Source: Dictyobacter formicarum (GTDB lineage Bacteria > Chloroflexota > Ktedonobacteria > Ktedonobacterales > Ktedonobacteraceae). From it: DNA of 64,000 nucleotides. The notes beneath the pieces are model-generated. The model did no database searches. It had not been told where the DNA came from and was given only the letters and a program-made list of their open reading frames with translations. Positions 7,777 through 16,079 of this stretch are shown piece by piece. The position numbers and the translations under genes are program-made. The stretch spans positions 1 to 64,000 of the forward strand of contig NZ_BNJJ01000027.1 in NCBI RefSeq assembly GCF_016587435.1, given 5' to 3'. Positions within the stretch are counted from its first letter, which is position 1. Each line of letters begins with the position of its first letter.

Positions 7777-9987
7777 ATGACTATCCACCATCCTTTAGCG
7801 CATTCCGCCCATATCTCTATACGTACCAGGTCAACAGGAGCTTTTCGGGCCAGTTCTAAGGAGCAGTCTCAAACTGGACAGCATATGCTTAAACCACCTC
7901 GCTTTAGTGTGGTGATCTGCACTTATAATCGTCGCAATATGATGCTGTCGTTACTGGCTAGCCTGCGTCGGCAATCACTGCCATTTAAGTATTTTGAAGT
8001 CATTGTGGTTGATAATGGGTCGGTTGATGGTACATTTAATGCCGTTCAAACGTACCTCAGTACGGATGCGCTACACCGCCGTTCGTTTGAGGAGCAGTGG
8101 AGCGTGCAGTGCCTGCTGGAAAAGCGCAATGGCCTGGCGTATGCGCGCAATACGGCGTTAGCGGCGGCTTGTGGCGAGGTCATCGTCTTTCTCGATGATG
8201 ATGTGCTGGTCGATCAGTATTTTTTGGAGCAGCTCTGGAGTGCTTATGAGGAAACTCAGGCCGATGCCATTGGGGGACGTGTAGACCTCTATTGGGAATC
8301 TCCACGGCCTTACTGGCTTACCAACGATCTGCTGGAGGTCGTTGGCTATTATATGCCGTTTCGCTCACGCACTCGTTTGCCAGATACGCTGAGCTTTAGT
8401 AATAGTTGTTTCTCTATTAAACGTACGGCCCTGCAACAGGTTGGTGGCTTCTCGCCATTTTTAACCAAACGGCTGAATAATCCTGTCAATATGGAGACGG
8501 CGGATCTGTGCCGGCGGCTACGTCAGCAGCACTATACACTCTGGTATGAACCGGCGGCCCTGGTTCTACATCGCGTGTCCCGGGCACGCCTGAGCCGTCC
8601 TTTTCTGGTGGGGCGTGCTTACTGGCAGGGACGTTCTGAAATTCTGGCTCAATATGCCGATGCAAAACATGATCAAGATGCCGGGGGTGGCTCTTTCTTG
8701 CAAACGCTACTCTCGCTCTGGCCAGAAACAAAGATACTGCTGCAGATTTTCTTTGCCCATCGTTTACTGCTGGCGCTGGCCCACCAACCTACGAGCGAGC
8801 GGCTCATAGCCGCGATGGCCCAGGCACATAGCTGGGGGCGCATCCAGCAGCAATTTATGCTAAGTAACCATGCACCTGCCATGCTACATACACCGTGTGT
8901 TCTGTTTGTTCAGGCGCAACCTCAAGATGCGGTCTGGCCAATTCAGGCCTTGCACAAACAGGGTATTCAGTGCTCGAGCAGCATCGCAAGTATTCCTTTC
9001 TCCTGGATCTGGCGTCATCGGGCCTATCAGGAAACTGCTCTGGGTATCATCCATTTCTATCAGCCCGGCGCCCTTTCTTTGCACTGGTGGCAGCGTCAGC
9101 AGTTGTTCTTCAAATTGTGGTTAGCTCGTAGACTGGGCATAGGGATCGTCAGTACTGATGCGGGCGGCTACTGGCACAATGCGCATGGTCTGCAAGCTGC
9201 TGCCAGGCGTGCGTTTGAGAATAAAATATTTGATTGCAGCCATCTTGTGCTTACTTTTACCCGTCACGCGGACCAGTTCTATCAGACACAATCCTGGTGG
9301 ACGCGCTCTACCTATCTGGCTCACCCGGGTATGCGCGAGATATTACCACAGATAAGCGATATCGCTACGGTACGGCAGCAATTGGGCATTCAATCTGAAG
9401 CCAATTATGTGTATCTCTGCCTGGCTTATTTGCATACGGAGCGCGAGGTTATTCAGTGCATGGAGGCCTTTAGCAAATTACGTATCCAGTTACTGAAATC
9501 AGAGGAGACGGCCTCGTTTAATCCCCAACTGTTGCTGGTGGGAACACCTGTCGATAAAAAGCAGTCATTCAAAATATTGAAGCGTGCTGCGTTAAATTCG
9601 GCTATCCATGTGTTTTTGGAATATCGGCCGGACGACCTTGCGACCTATGTAGCTGCCACCAACGCGCTGGTATTGCCCTATACTACAGTGAAGAGGGCAG
9701 GTGTGCCTGAACTGGCCATGCTCTTTTATTCTTATGAATGCATCGTTATCTCCCCTAACCTCCCCCGCTTTCATGGCCTGCTCCCCCACCATGGCGGTAT
9801 CCTCTACACATCTGGAAGCCAATCTTCATTAGTCCAGGCTATGTTGCTGGCACCAAAACGGGCGTTCAAACATACTGAGAAAGAGGCGGCGGTCCTTCAC
9901 CATCAATATGGCTGGAGAAATTATGCTTTGCTTCTCCTGGATACCTACAAAACTCTTCTCTCTGGCCTGATCAAAAGAAAAAGCTAA
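7777..9987 (+). CDS. Two-domain glycosyltransferase (GT2 fused to GT-B/GT4-like)
   Basis: The 736-residue protein starts with a short variable leader, then a GT-A family 2 domain at about residues 43-265. This carries VVICTYNRR, VVDNGSVDG, the donor-binding acidic motif FLDDDV (about 138-143) and GGFSPFL. After a hydrophobic-helical linker (about 300-345) a second glycosyltransferase-like half, about 365-730, contains LLVGTP and AGVPELAML, typical of the C-terminal Rossmann half of GT-B enzymes. The usual EX7E motif is not obvious, so the second domain may be diverged. GAGGAGAG lies just before the ATG. Coupled to the flippase upstream, it likely assembles the glycan that protein exports. Confidence 0.75.
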   Translation: MTIHHPLAHSAHISIRTRSTGAFRASSKEQSQTGQHMLKPPRFSVVICTYNRRNMMLSLLASLRRQSLPFKYFEVIVVDNGSVDGTFNAVQTYLSTDALHRRSFEEQWSVQCLLEKRNGLAYARNTALAAACGEVIVFLDDDVLVDQYFLEQLWSAYEETQADAIGGRVDLYWESPRPYWLTNDLLEVVGYYMPFRSRTRLPDTLSFSNSCFSIKRTALQQVGGFSPFLTKRLNNPVNMETADLCRRLRQQHYTLWYEPAALVLHRVSRARLSRPFLVGRAYWQGRSEILAQYADAKHDQDAGGGSFLQTLLSLWPETKILLQIFFAHRLLLALAHQPTSERLIAAMAQAHSWGRIQQQFMLSNHAPAMLHTPCVLFVQAQPQDAVWPIQALHKQGIQCSSSIASIPFSWIWRHRAYQETALGIIHFYQPGALSLHWWQRQQLFFKLWLARRLGIGIVSTDAGGYWHNAHGLQAAARRAFENKIFDCSHLVLTFTRHADQFYQTQSWWTRSTYLAHPGMREILPQISDIATVRQQLGIQSEANYVYLCLAYLHTEREVIQCMEAFSKLRIQLLKSEETASFNPQLLLVGTPVDKKQSFKILKRAALNSAIHVFLEYRPDDLATYVAATNALVLPYTTVKRAGVPELAMLFYSYECIVISPNLPRFHGLLPHHGGILYTSGSQSSLVQAMLLAPKRAFKHTEKEAAVLHHQYGWRNYALLLLDTYKTLLSGLIKRKS

Positions 9988-10175
9988 GCTTTTGCCTTAG
10001 TACTATATAACCATGAGCTTTGCTTGACTTCATTACATGCTATAAACAATATAGTTACTTTCCATTTTGTCTATTCCTATCTCTAGCCGCTGGTTGCTCT
10101 TCACAGCTCACCCATGCTCATTGCAAAAACTCTGCCAAACAGGCTTGTATGGGTGAAAGCAGCATGGTAATCAGC

Positions 10176-10181
10176 TATAAT
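10176..10181 (+). promoter_or_regulatory. Possible -10 box upstream of lepB
   Basis: A perfect TATAAT at 10176-10181 lies about 90 bases before the lepB start. No good -35 is found 16-18 bases upstream, so this is a weak call. The rest of 9988-10271 has no supported gene. Confidence 0.25.
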
Positions 10182-10271
10182 GGGAACAATATAAAAAACA
10201 AGGCAAAGTGGCAATAACCTGGCTGCCGCTGATATTATCTGGGCCAATCAAAAAATAAGAGAGGTTTTGAG

Positions 10272-10820
10272 TTGAAACGTTCACAATGGATACGTGAGTT
10301 AGTCGAAATATTAGCGCTAACGCTATTAATATTTCTGGTTGTTCGCTTTGTAATTCAGAGCTATCGCGTAGATGGACCCAGTATGGAACCTGGACTTGTC
10401 AATAACGAATTTGTTATGGTTAATAAAGTCTCCTATCTCTTTCATGAACCCGCTCGTGGAGATGTGATTGTTTTCCACTGGCCGCAGGATACGACAAAAG
10501 ATTTTATTAAGCGCATCATTGGTGTGCCCGGAGACACAATAGCCACTGATCGCGAACATGTTATGGTGAATGGCAAGGTTTTGAATGAGCCATATATCAG
10601 TACCCCCAGTAATCCTGAAGGTCGCACCTGGAAAGTACCTGCCGGTGAGTATTTTGTGATGGGAGATAATCGGCCCGTTAGTGACGACTCGCGTTCCTGG
10701 GGATTTGTGCCTAAAGACTATATTGTCGGCAAAGCATCTATTGTCTTCTGGCCGCTTCAAAATCTACATTTCATTAATACCTACCCGGATGTCTTTAAGG
10801 ACATACCAGCACCAAAGTAA
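10272..10820 (+). CDS. lepB: Signal peptidase I
   Basis: Membrane-bound Ser/Lys protease that removes signal peptides from exported proteins. One N-terminal membrane helix (about residues 10-29) is followed by DGPSMEPGL with the catalytic Ser37 and FIKRIIGVPGD with the general base Lys80. Box E, GDNRPVSDDSRSWGFV, is intact. At 182 residues it is a short Gram-positive-like type with one anchor. The start is TTG at 10272, supported by GAGAGG about 7 bases upstream; no in-frame ATG precedes the membrane helix. The next gene starts 17 bases downstream and is probably co-transcribed. Confidence 0.93.
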   Translation: MKRSQWIRELVEILALTLLIFLVVRFVIQSYRVDGPSMEPGLVNNEFVMVNKVSYLFHEPARGDVIVFHWPQDTTKDFIKRIIGVPGDTIATDREHVMVNGKVLNEPYISTPSNPEGRTWKVPAGEYFVMGDNRPVSDDSRSWGFVPKDYIVGKASIVFWPLQNLHFINTYPDVFKDIPAPK

Positions 10821-10836
10821 GAGGAAACATAGCATA

Positions 10837-11520
10837 ATGTCAAACTCGGAGCAACACGATCCAGATTCCGTTACATCTAATGATGACTATATTGATGAGA
10901 GAGAGTATGTTGAGCCTCCTTCTCTGCCGCCAAATGGCCTGGCGGTAACTTTGGGAGTCGGCTGCGTCGGTGGCGTGGTGGCTGCCCTTATTTCGATTGC
11001 TACTACCCTCTTGAATGCATCAGTTTTTCAGGATGTGGCGCGTCTGGGAGATAAGATTTCTTATGGGACTGCCCAGTATGTAGCTGGCCTGACCTGCCTT
11101 ACCTATACGGTGACATTGATCCTGGCTTTTGTGGCTGGTTTTGTGGTTGGTAAACGAGCGGTACGCCGCCTCTACGGCTTTTATGCCGGTGCCCTGGTTG
11201 GCGCTATCTCGTATCTGGGTAGTTCGCTGGTTCAATATATTCCAAATTATCCCGGACACATCAGCAGCACAGCTGTCGCTGCATCTCCGCTAGGGGGCAT
11301 TTTTGCCCTACTTCTGTTTGCGCTGATCTGGGCTGTTGTGGACGCTTTAATCGGCCTGTGGGGGCCTTTACGGCAACCAAAAGGCATCCCTATTATCTGG
11401 CCAGGCAGGCTGCGGCTGAAGAGCAGGCTGCGGTTGAAGAGTAATCAGGAAAAAGCAGGGCGGTTCTGTCCCTGCTTTTTAAGCAAACAGATGTTTCTGA
11501 TAAGCTCTAATGCGCGTTGA
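10837..11520 (+). CDS. Small multi-pass membrane protein, C-terminus apparently frameshifted
   Basis: Function not recognised. ATG at 10837 is preceded by AGAGGAAA. An acidic N-terminal tail of about 45 residues is followed by hydrophobic segments near residues 48-70, 85-112, 115-140 and 150-175, with a conserved-looking AFVAGFVVGKRAVRRLYGFYAGALVGA. The open frame continues through an obvious terminator (11451-11480) to 11520 with a low-complexity basic end, which is suspicious. Adding one G to the GGGGG run at 11360-11364 changes the tail to an Ala/Glu-rich end (QAAAEEQAAVEE) stopping at TAA 11442-11444, just before the terminator. I infer a one-base deletion, real or from sequencing. Confidence 0.6.
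   Translation: MSNSEQHDPDSVTSNDDYIDEREYVEPPSLPPNGLAVTLGVGCVGGVVAALISIATTLLNASVFQDVARLGDKISYGTAQYVAGLTCLTYTVTLILAFVAGFVVGKRAVRRLYGFYAGALVGAISYLGSSLVQYIPNYPGHISSTAVAASPLGGIFALLLFALIWAVVDALIGLWGPLRQPKGIPIIWPGRLRLKSRLRLKSNQEKAGRFCPCFLSKQMFLISSNAR
11451..11480 (+). terminator. Rho-independent terminator
   Basis: Stem AAAAGCAGGG (11451-11460), 9-base loop, stem CCCTGCTTTT (11470-11479), then T and AAGC. It ends the lepB/membrane-protein unit if the frameshift-corrected stop at 11444 is right. Confidence 0.7.
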
Positions 11521-11553
11521 TGTTTCTGCTCATCTGTAACCTCACCGTTATTC

Positions 11554-12030
11554 CTAAGGTTTGTTGATCTCATCGCGCAATAGCGGAATCTCTGAACCAA
11601 GCTGCTGCAATAATCCTACCAGACCTCCTCCAGTTATGTTTTCGAATTCGAGTCGGCTGAGCTGGCCATGCTCGACGTGACAGATAAGGTTTGTTTGGGG
11701 CAGCACTACGCTGACGCCGGTGGCGGGAATACTTTCTAGCCCGAATAGGGGCAGTGATAGGTCGCGCGTATGGGTTCCGGTCAATGTTACTGAGGCGCGT
11801 ACAGTATTTGCTTCTTCCGTACGTACAACGTTACCGAGGTTATAAGAGAGATCTGGCATTGCCGCCAGTAATTCATATTGCAGGCTAAGGAACTGGGCCT
11901 TATTCAAGCCCTTAGAGGCAAATCCAGTCATTGTAAAGCTATCATTGATTCGCTCGGCGGCAACTTCGAACTCGTTCCCTTGCAGGGCTGTGATAACAGT
12001 CCGAACAATCTCAACTCTATTTGTACTCAT
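11554..12030 (-). CDS. NTF2/SnoaL-like protein
   Basis: A 158-residue protein that looks like the NTF2-like alpha+beta barrel family. An N-terminal helix with IVRTVITALQGNEFEVAAERI, DSFTMTG, FLSLQYELLAAMPDLSYNL and a central beta segment with TVRASVTLTGTHT are the pattern of SnoaL-like polyketide cyclase/ester cyclase relatives. No catalytic set can be assigned, so it could be an enzyme or a small-molecule binder. ATG at 12030 is preferred over the GTG at 12039 because GGGAGG sits 8 bases before the ATG. Confidence 0.55.
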   Translation of the reverse strand: MSTNRVEIVRTVITALQGNEFEVAAERINDSFTMTGFASKGLNKAQFLSLQYELLAAMPDLSYNLGNVVRTEEANTVRASVTLTGTHTRDLSLPLFGLESIPATGVSVVLPQTNLICHVEHGQLSRLEFENITGGGLVGLLQQLGSEIPLLRDEINKP

Positions 12031-12232
12031 ACATGACACCTCCCATCAACGCTCACAGTATAAAAGGCTGCTTCTCCCCAATTCACCATAGATTTCCTAC
12101 AACCTCTCTCTATACTTCGTTCTCTCTTCCTATACGTGTGAGACAATCAAGCGGACGTGCATTGATGCGCCCGTATCCTGTTTTTGTGGTAAGTTGCAGG
12201 CAATACGCAGTCTTCTCACAGAACATTTTTCA

Positions 12233-12296
12233 CATTAATAATGCAAAAGTGCGCACGCCCCCGGTCGGGAGTGTGCGCACTTTTGCATTATTAATG
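12233..12296. repeat. Long perfect hairpin (24-bp stem)
   Basis: Arms 12233-12256 and 12273-12296 are perfect reverse complements, 24 bp, with a 16-base loop that can add a few more G-C pairs. It starts 4 bases beyond the stop of the minus-strand cyclophilin gene and probably ends its transcription, although the stem is far longer than a normal terminator and no clear T-run follows. It belongs to the set of unusually long hairpins in this window. Confidence 0.8.
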
Positions 12297-12299
12297 CTC

Positions 12300-12812
12300 T
12301 TAGCTTTCGACGATTTCGATGAAATGTAGCGTATCGCCGGGATTGCGGTCACGCATTGGATCACGCTCACGCAACGAACGCAATACATCCAGCCCCTTGG
12401 AAACCTTGCCGAAAACCGCATGCTTACCATTCAGGTGAGGCTGGCTATCGTATGTGATGAAGAACTGAGAACCATTGGTGTTGGGACCCGCGTTCGCCAT
12501 TGATAAGATGCCAGGGCCTTCGTGGCGTAAGCGCAGGGCGCTCTTTTCGTCGTCAAAACGGTAGCCGGGGCCACCACGACCGGAACCCTCGGGATCACCA
12601 CCCTGGGCCATGAAACCACCAATGACACGGTGGAAAGTGGTGTTGTTGTAAAAACCGTCTCGGGCAAGAAAGACAAAGTTGTTAACTGTGTTTGGTGCCT
12701 CGGCAGCAAACAGGTCTATGGTGATGTCACCTTTGTCTGTATGGAAAATCGCCGTGTATTTCTTGCTGGGATCGATTTGCATTGCTGGGGGAGTACTATA
12801 TTGCTTAGCCAA
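12300..12812 (-). CDS. Peptidyl-prolyl cis-trans isomerase, cyclophilin type (cytoplasmic)
   Basis: A 170-residue single-domain cyclophilin without signal peptide. FHRVIGGFMAQGGDP contains the active-site Arg and the Phe/Met/Gln set; GTG is replaced by PNTNGSQFFITY with the usual Gln-Phe-Phe, and HAVFGKV closes the fold. It catalyses proline isomerisation in protein folding. The start is read as TTG at 12812, because AAGGAGA lies 7 bases upstream and an in-frame ATG at 12830 would overlap that ribosome binding site. A membrane-anchored cyclophilin gene lies upstream on the same strand, 145 bases away. Confidence 0.88.
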   Translation of the reverse strand: MAKQYSTPPAMQIDPSKKYTAIFHTDKGDITIDLFAAEAPNTVNNFVFLARDGFYNNTTFHRVIGGFMAQGGDPEGSGRGGPGYRFDDEKSALRLRHEGPGILSMANAGPNTNGSQFFITYDSQPHLNGKHAVFGKVSKGLDVLRSLRERDPMRDRNPGDTLHFIEIVES

Positions 12813-12869
12813 GAATATTTCTCCTTCCATTACTTAAGAGCGACTCGTCAATAAAGCTGCCCTTACAGT

Positions 12870-12903
12870 TTAAGGGCTCCCTACACTCATAGGAAGCCCT
12901 TAA
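12870..12903. terminator. Hairpin between the two cyclophilin genes
   Basis: Arms TTAAGGGCT-C-CCTA (12870-12883) and TAGG-A-AGCCCTTAA (12890-12903) pair with one mismatch around a 6-base loop. It lies after the minus-strand membrane cyclophilin gene. A T-poor tail on that strand makes efficiency uncertain. Confidence 0.5.
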
Positions 12904-12956
12904 CATTTTATTGTATGTTGTCAAGTTATGCGTATGCGTTGCTCTTGCTCAACTTA

Positions 12957-13895
12957 TCAGGAGGCGGCTTTGACTACGACATAGTTCATGGTGTCGGGTT
13001 TCGCGCTGCCATTCTCAACCAGTGTGAGCGATTTGGCGACGTTCAGCCCTTGTACGACATGACCAAAGAGGTTGTATTGTTTTCCTAGCTTGGACGAGTT
13101 GTCTGCGATATCGATGAAAAATTGGCTGCCGTTAGTGTTAGGACCCGAGTTAGCCATGGCGACGGTGCCATCGGTATATGAGCCCTGAACTGGTTCGTCG
13201 GCGAATTGATAGCCGGGGCCACCACTGCCTGTACCGGTTGGGTCTCCACCCTGGGCGACAAAGTCTTTGACAACGCGATGGAAGGTAAGTCCATCATAGA
13301 AGTGATTCTGGGCCAGGAAGACAAAGTTGTTGACTGTCTTGGGAGCAATCTTGGGATCGAGCTCTAGCACGATGAGTCCGCGATTGGTGTTGATGCCGGC
13401 ACAATAAATTTTATTGTTGTCAATTACGTTTTGCGCACTGCTGTATTTGTGATTGATTTTTTTGATGCCGTCCGCACTTGGCGCTCCTGCCTTGGTGACC
13501 GCGCTGACCATGGCTGGTTTGGCGCAGACCGATGCGGCATCATTTATTGTGCTCTTCACTGCAGTGGTCGCGGTGGCTGCAGGAGCAGTGGAAGCGGTGG
13601 ATGTAGCGGCTGGCGTGGCTGTTACCGCTGGTTTGGCGGGTGTGCTATTCTTTGCCTGCGCAAACGGTGGATAGTGGTTAACATAAAGAACAAGAAAAAT
13701 GCCAGCTACCACCAGACATAAAATAATAACAGAGGCCCAAGGATACCGAGCAATTCCACGAGCCGGGGCCTTGTAACCTGCATCAGTACGTCGATGCTCT
13801 GGGCCTTTGTTTCCCAGATCTGGTAGGTGGGTAGAATGTGCCCGCGCTATTTTGGCAGCACGCCTGCTCTCGGCGCGTTTAGTTGTCTTTGGCAT
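12957..13895 (-). CDS. Membrane-anchored cyclophilin-type peptidyl-prolyl isomerase
   Basis: The 312-residue protein has a basic N-terminal cytoplasmic tail of about 50 residues and one membrane helix (ASVIILCLVVAGIFLVLYV, about 54-72). An Ala/Thr/Pro-rich linker of about 45 residues follows, then a cyclophilin domain from about 155 to 312. The domain has FHRVVKDFVAQGGDP, NTNGSQFFI and YNLFGHVVQG, so catalytic residues are kept. It is expected to work outside the membrane on exported proteins. Two cysteines lie in the region before the domain (SVCAKPA, IYCAG) and could form a disulfide. Transcribed away from the candidate replication origin at 14170-14313. Confidence 0.88.
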   Translation of the reverse strand: MPKTTKRAESRRAAKIARAHSTHLPDLGNKGPEHRRTDAGYKAPARGIARYPWASVIILCLVVAGIFLVLYVNHYPPFAQAKNSTPAKPAVTATPAATSTASTAPAATATTAVKSTINDAASVCAKPAMVSAVTKAGAPSADGIKKINHKYSSAQNVIDNNKIYCAGINTNRGLIVLELDPKIAPKTVNNFVFLAQNHFYDGLTFHRVVKDFVAQGGDPTGTGSGGPGYQFADEPVQGSYTDGTVAMANSGPNTNGSQFFIDIADNSSKLGKQYNLFGHVVQGLNVAKSLTLVENGSAKPDTMNYVVVKAAS

Positions 13896-14169
13896 GAGAT
13901 GTTTTTAAATGCTCCTTCTTCATTACGTGACCGACACGGACTCGCGTATTTATTGGTCTATAATAAACCTTACTGTATTTTATGGTCAAGTCCCGCTATG
14001 CTGAAGATTCGCACAAATGGACTTGCGTATCTAAAAAAATGGTCGAAGGTCCTTCTTTAATCGCTCCATTTTGATTCTCCATTATAGCGAAAATAGTAGC
14101 CCGCCTGGTGCTCGACCATATTTTCGCTAGCCCATGATTCCCCCCTCCTTCCTTGCAATGTATATGAAC

Positions 14170-14313
14170 TTATCCACATCTTTCGACAATTTTGGTGGAT
14201 AACTCTGTGGATAACTGGGGAAAACTCCCCGTTCTTTGTGGATAAGTTCATAAAACACGTGTGTAAGTCGCTTTTCCGTGCAAAATCAGGCAAATTTTAT
14301 CCACATATCCACA
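14170..14313. other. oriC: DnaA-box cluster (candidate chromosomal origin, oriC)
   Basis: Four perfect DnaA boxes match TTATCCACA: 14170-14178 (+), 14206-14214 (-), 14237-14245 (-) and 14297-14305 (+). Two have one mismatch: GGTGGATAA at 14194-14202 (-) and ATATCCACA at 14305-14313 (+), the last sharing one base with its neighbour. Six boxes in 144 bases is far above chance. Genes diverge from the region on both sides, and replicative helicase and loader genes follow. dnaA and dnaN are not in the window, so a DnaA-titration or dnaB-regulatory site remains an alternative. Confidence 0.7.
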
Positions 14314-14525
14314 TAATATGCCCATTGGCGTCATTTGATTTCACTCGGATTATTCGTTACACTTTGAACACCGAGATCACCAGATACTAACCTAACACTG
14401 CAGCCAGGGATATGGTTTATGACCCTGTGTTTTGCTGTGCTTATGGCATGGAAGAGTGCATTGGAAAGGTCTCGATATGACGGAAAAACCATCAGTTTGT
14501 TTATCAGATCAAATGTTCTTGTATA

Positions 14526-14534
14526 TGCTATAAT
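14526..14534 (+). promoter_or_regulatory. Extended -10 promoter element for the dnaB operon
   Basis: TGCTATAAT combines the TG extension with a perfect -10 hexamer. No clear -35 is present, as is common for extended -10 promoters. The leader to the GTG start would be about 190 nt. Confidence 0.5.
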
Positions 14535-14727
14535 GCTTGTTGCTGCAGTCTAAAATTATTCATACCATGTATATGGAGAGGTCAGTTTCTCTGGTTTTGC
14601 TGACCGCTTTTTCTAGTTTGCAGCCGTCTGCTTAAACATTCAGCCGTGTGAGCATAAGCTGCCTGTGCGTGGTGTTCTGATTACTTGTTTCAATTTGTGA
14701 AGATACGTAGATGCTGGAGTCGAAGAC

Positions 14728-16062
14728 GTGGAAAAATTGTTACCGCAAAATATAGAGGCCGAGAGTGGCGTCCTCGGAAGTATTATTATCGATCCGGAAG
14801 CGATCGTGCAAGTTGCTGATTTCTTGACTGCCGAGGATTTTTATCGCGATGCTCATCGTACTATTTATGAAACGATTATCCAGCTCTATGAACAACGCGA
14901 GGCCGCTGACTTTATTACTATTTGCGATGAACTTGAACGCAAAAACAAGTTGGAAGAGGTGGGGGGCGCCAGCTATATTACTTCGCTCATTAATCAGGTG
15001 CCAACCAGCGGTAACATTGAGTATTATGGCCGTATCGTTGAGCGCACCGCTATTTTGCGCCGCCTGATTCATGCGGCGGGCGAGATTGCGGCGACCGCTT
15101 ATGAGGAAGGCGATGCGGCTATTGCACTGGATAAAGCAGAAAAACTTATTTTTGGCATTAGCCAGCGCCATGCACGCGCAGATTTTTCTTCGCTGAGCGA
15201 GTTGCTCGGTGACTATATGGCCAAGCTGGATCAGCTTCACGAACGTCGTGGGACCGTTGTGGGCGTTCCTACTGGCTTTACAGATCTGGATCGTCTGACT
15301 GGTGGCTTGCAGAAGTCAGATCTAATTATTTTGGCCGCCCGACCTGCGGTCGGTAAGACCAGTCTTTGTTTGAGTCTGGCTTATAATGCGGCCGTCAAGC
15401 ATAAAAAGTCTATTGCCATCTTCAGCCTTGAAATGAGTAAAGAGCAGCTGGTGCAACGTTTGTTGTCGATGGATGCAGGAATCGATCAGCAGCGTCTACG
15501 TACCGGCTGGATCGAGGATGACGAGTGGGAGCGTATCGTTTTTGCTATGGGCACCCTGGCCGAAGCCAGTATCTGGCTGGACGATACGGCTGGTATTTCG
15601 ACGATGGAGATGCGCAGTAAGGCTCGGCGACTACAGGCTGAACATGGCGTCGACATGATTATTGTTGACTACCTCCAGTTGATGCAATCATCGGCTGGCA
15701 AGCGCAATGATAATCGTGTGCAGGAAATTTCCGAGATCAGTCGTAATCTCAAAGGTCTGGCCCGTGAACTGGATGTTCCGGTTATGGCTCTAGCTCAGCT
15801 CTCGCGTGCCGTCGAAAGCCGCCAATCCAAAGTCCCGCAACTTTCAGACCTACGCGAAAGTGGATCGATCGAACAGGATGCGGACGTTGTTATGTTTATT
15901 TATAGAGACGATGTATATAATCCCGATAGCGAACGTAAAAATATTGCCGATATTATCATAGCTAAACATCGTAATGGACCCGTCGGCGAAGTCAGCCTTT
16001 ATTTCCAGGCAAGCCAGACCCGCTTTAGTGATCTGGAAGTTTCACCACCAGCAGAAGAATAA
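14728..16062 (+). CDS. dnaB: Replicative DNA helicase
   Basis: Hexameric helicase that unwinds DNA at the fork. The 444-residue protein has the N-terminal helical domain (EAESGVLGSIIIDPEAI, about 8-24), a linker, and the RecA-like domain with Walker A AARPAVGKTS at about 203-212, SLEMSKEQLVQRLL, Walker B MIIVDYLQLM near 310 and the arginine-finger region RESGSIEQDADVV. The length is typical. The start is GTG at 14728, with only a weak GGAG upstream; the next Met lies well inside the conserved N-terminal domain. It heads an operon with dnaD- and dnaI-like genes and follows a cluster of DnaA boxes. Confidence 0.95.
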   Translation: MEKLLPQNIEAESGVLGSIIIDPEAIVQVADFLTAEDFYRDAHRTIYETIIQLYEQREAADFITICDELERKNKLEEVGGASYITSLINQVPTSGNIEYYGRIVERTAILRRLIHAAGEIAATAYEEGDAAIALDKAEKLIFGISQRHARADFSSLSELLGDYMAKLDQLHERRGTVVGVPTGFTDLDRLTGGLQKSDLIILAARPAVGKTSLCLSLAYNAAVKHKKSIAIFSLEMSKEQLVQRLLSMDAGIDQQRLRTGWIEDDEWERIVFAMGTLAEASIWLDDTAGISTMEMRSKARRLQAEHGVDMIIVDYLQLMQSSAGKRNDNRVQEISEISRNLKGLARELDVPVMALAQLSRAVESRQSKVPQLSDLRESGSIEQDADVVMFIYRDDVYNPDSERKNIADIIIAKHRNGPVGEVSLYFQASQTRFSDLEVSPPAEE

Positions 16063-16079
16063 TTTGGGGGTGGTTTTTG

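Larger units (their letters stand above)
13896..14727. other. Large non-coding region upstream of dnaB, candidate oriC
   Basis: 832 bases with no supported gene, between a minus-strand gene and the plus-strand dnaB operon. It holds the DnaA-box cluster (14170-14313), AT-rich flanks (for example around 13960-14040 and 14320-14350) and an extended -10 promoter element at 14526-14534. Confidence 0.65.

Noticed and set aside
10020..10217. 65-codon frame upstream of lepB
   Set aside because: No acceptable start signal; it overlaps a probable promoter region.
14057..14293. Minus-strand frame across the DnaA-box region
   Set aside because: Its apparent codons are produced by repeated TTATCCACA boxes; no family resemblance or ribosome binding site.
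13896..14727. Plasmid-type iteron origin
   Set aside because: The repeats are canonical DnaA boxes on both strands with irregular spacing, not regularly spaced direct iterons, and no rep gene is adjacent.
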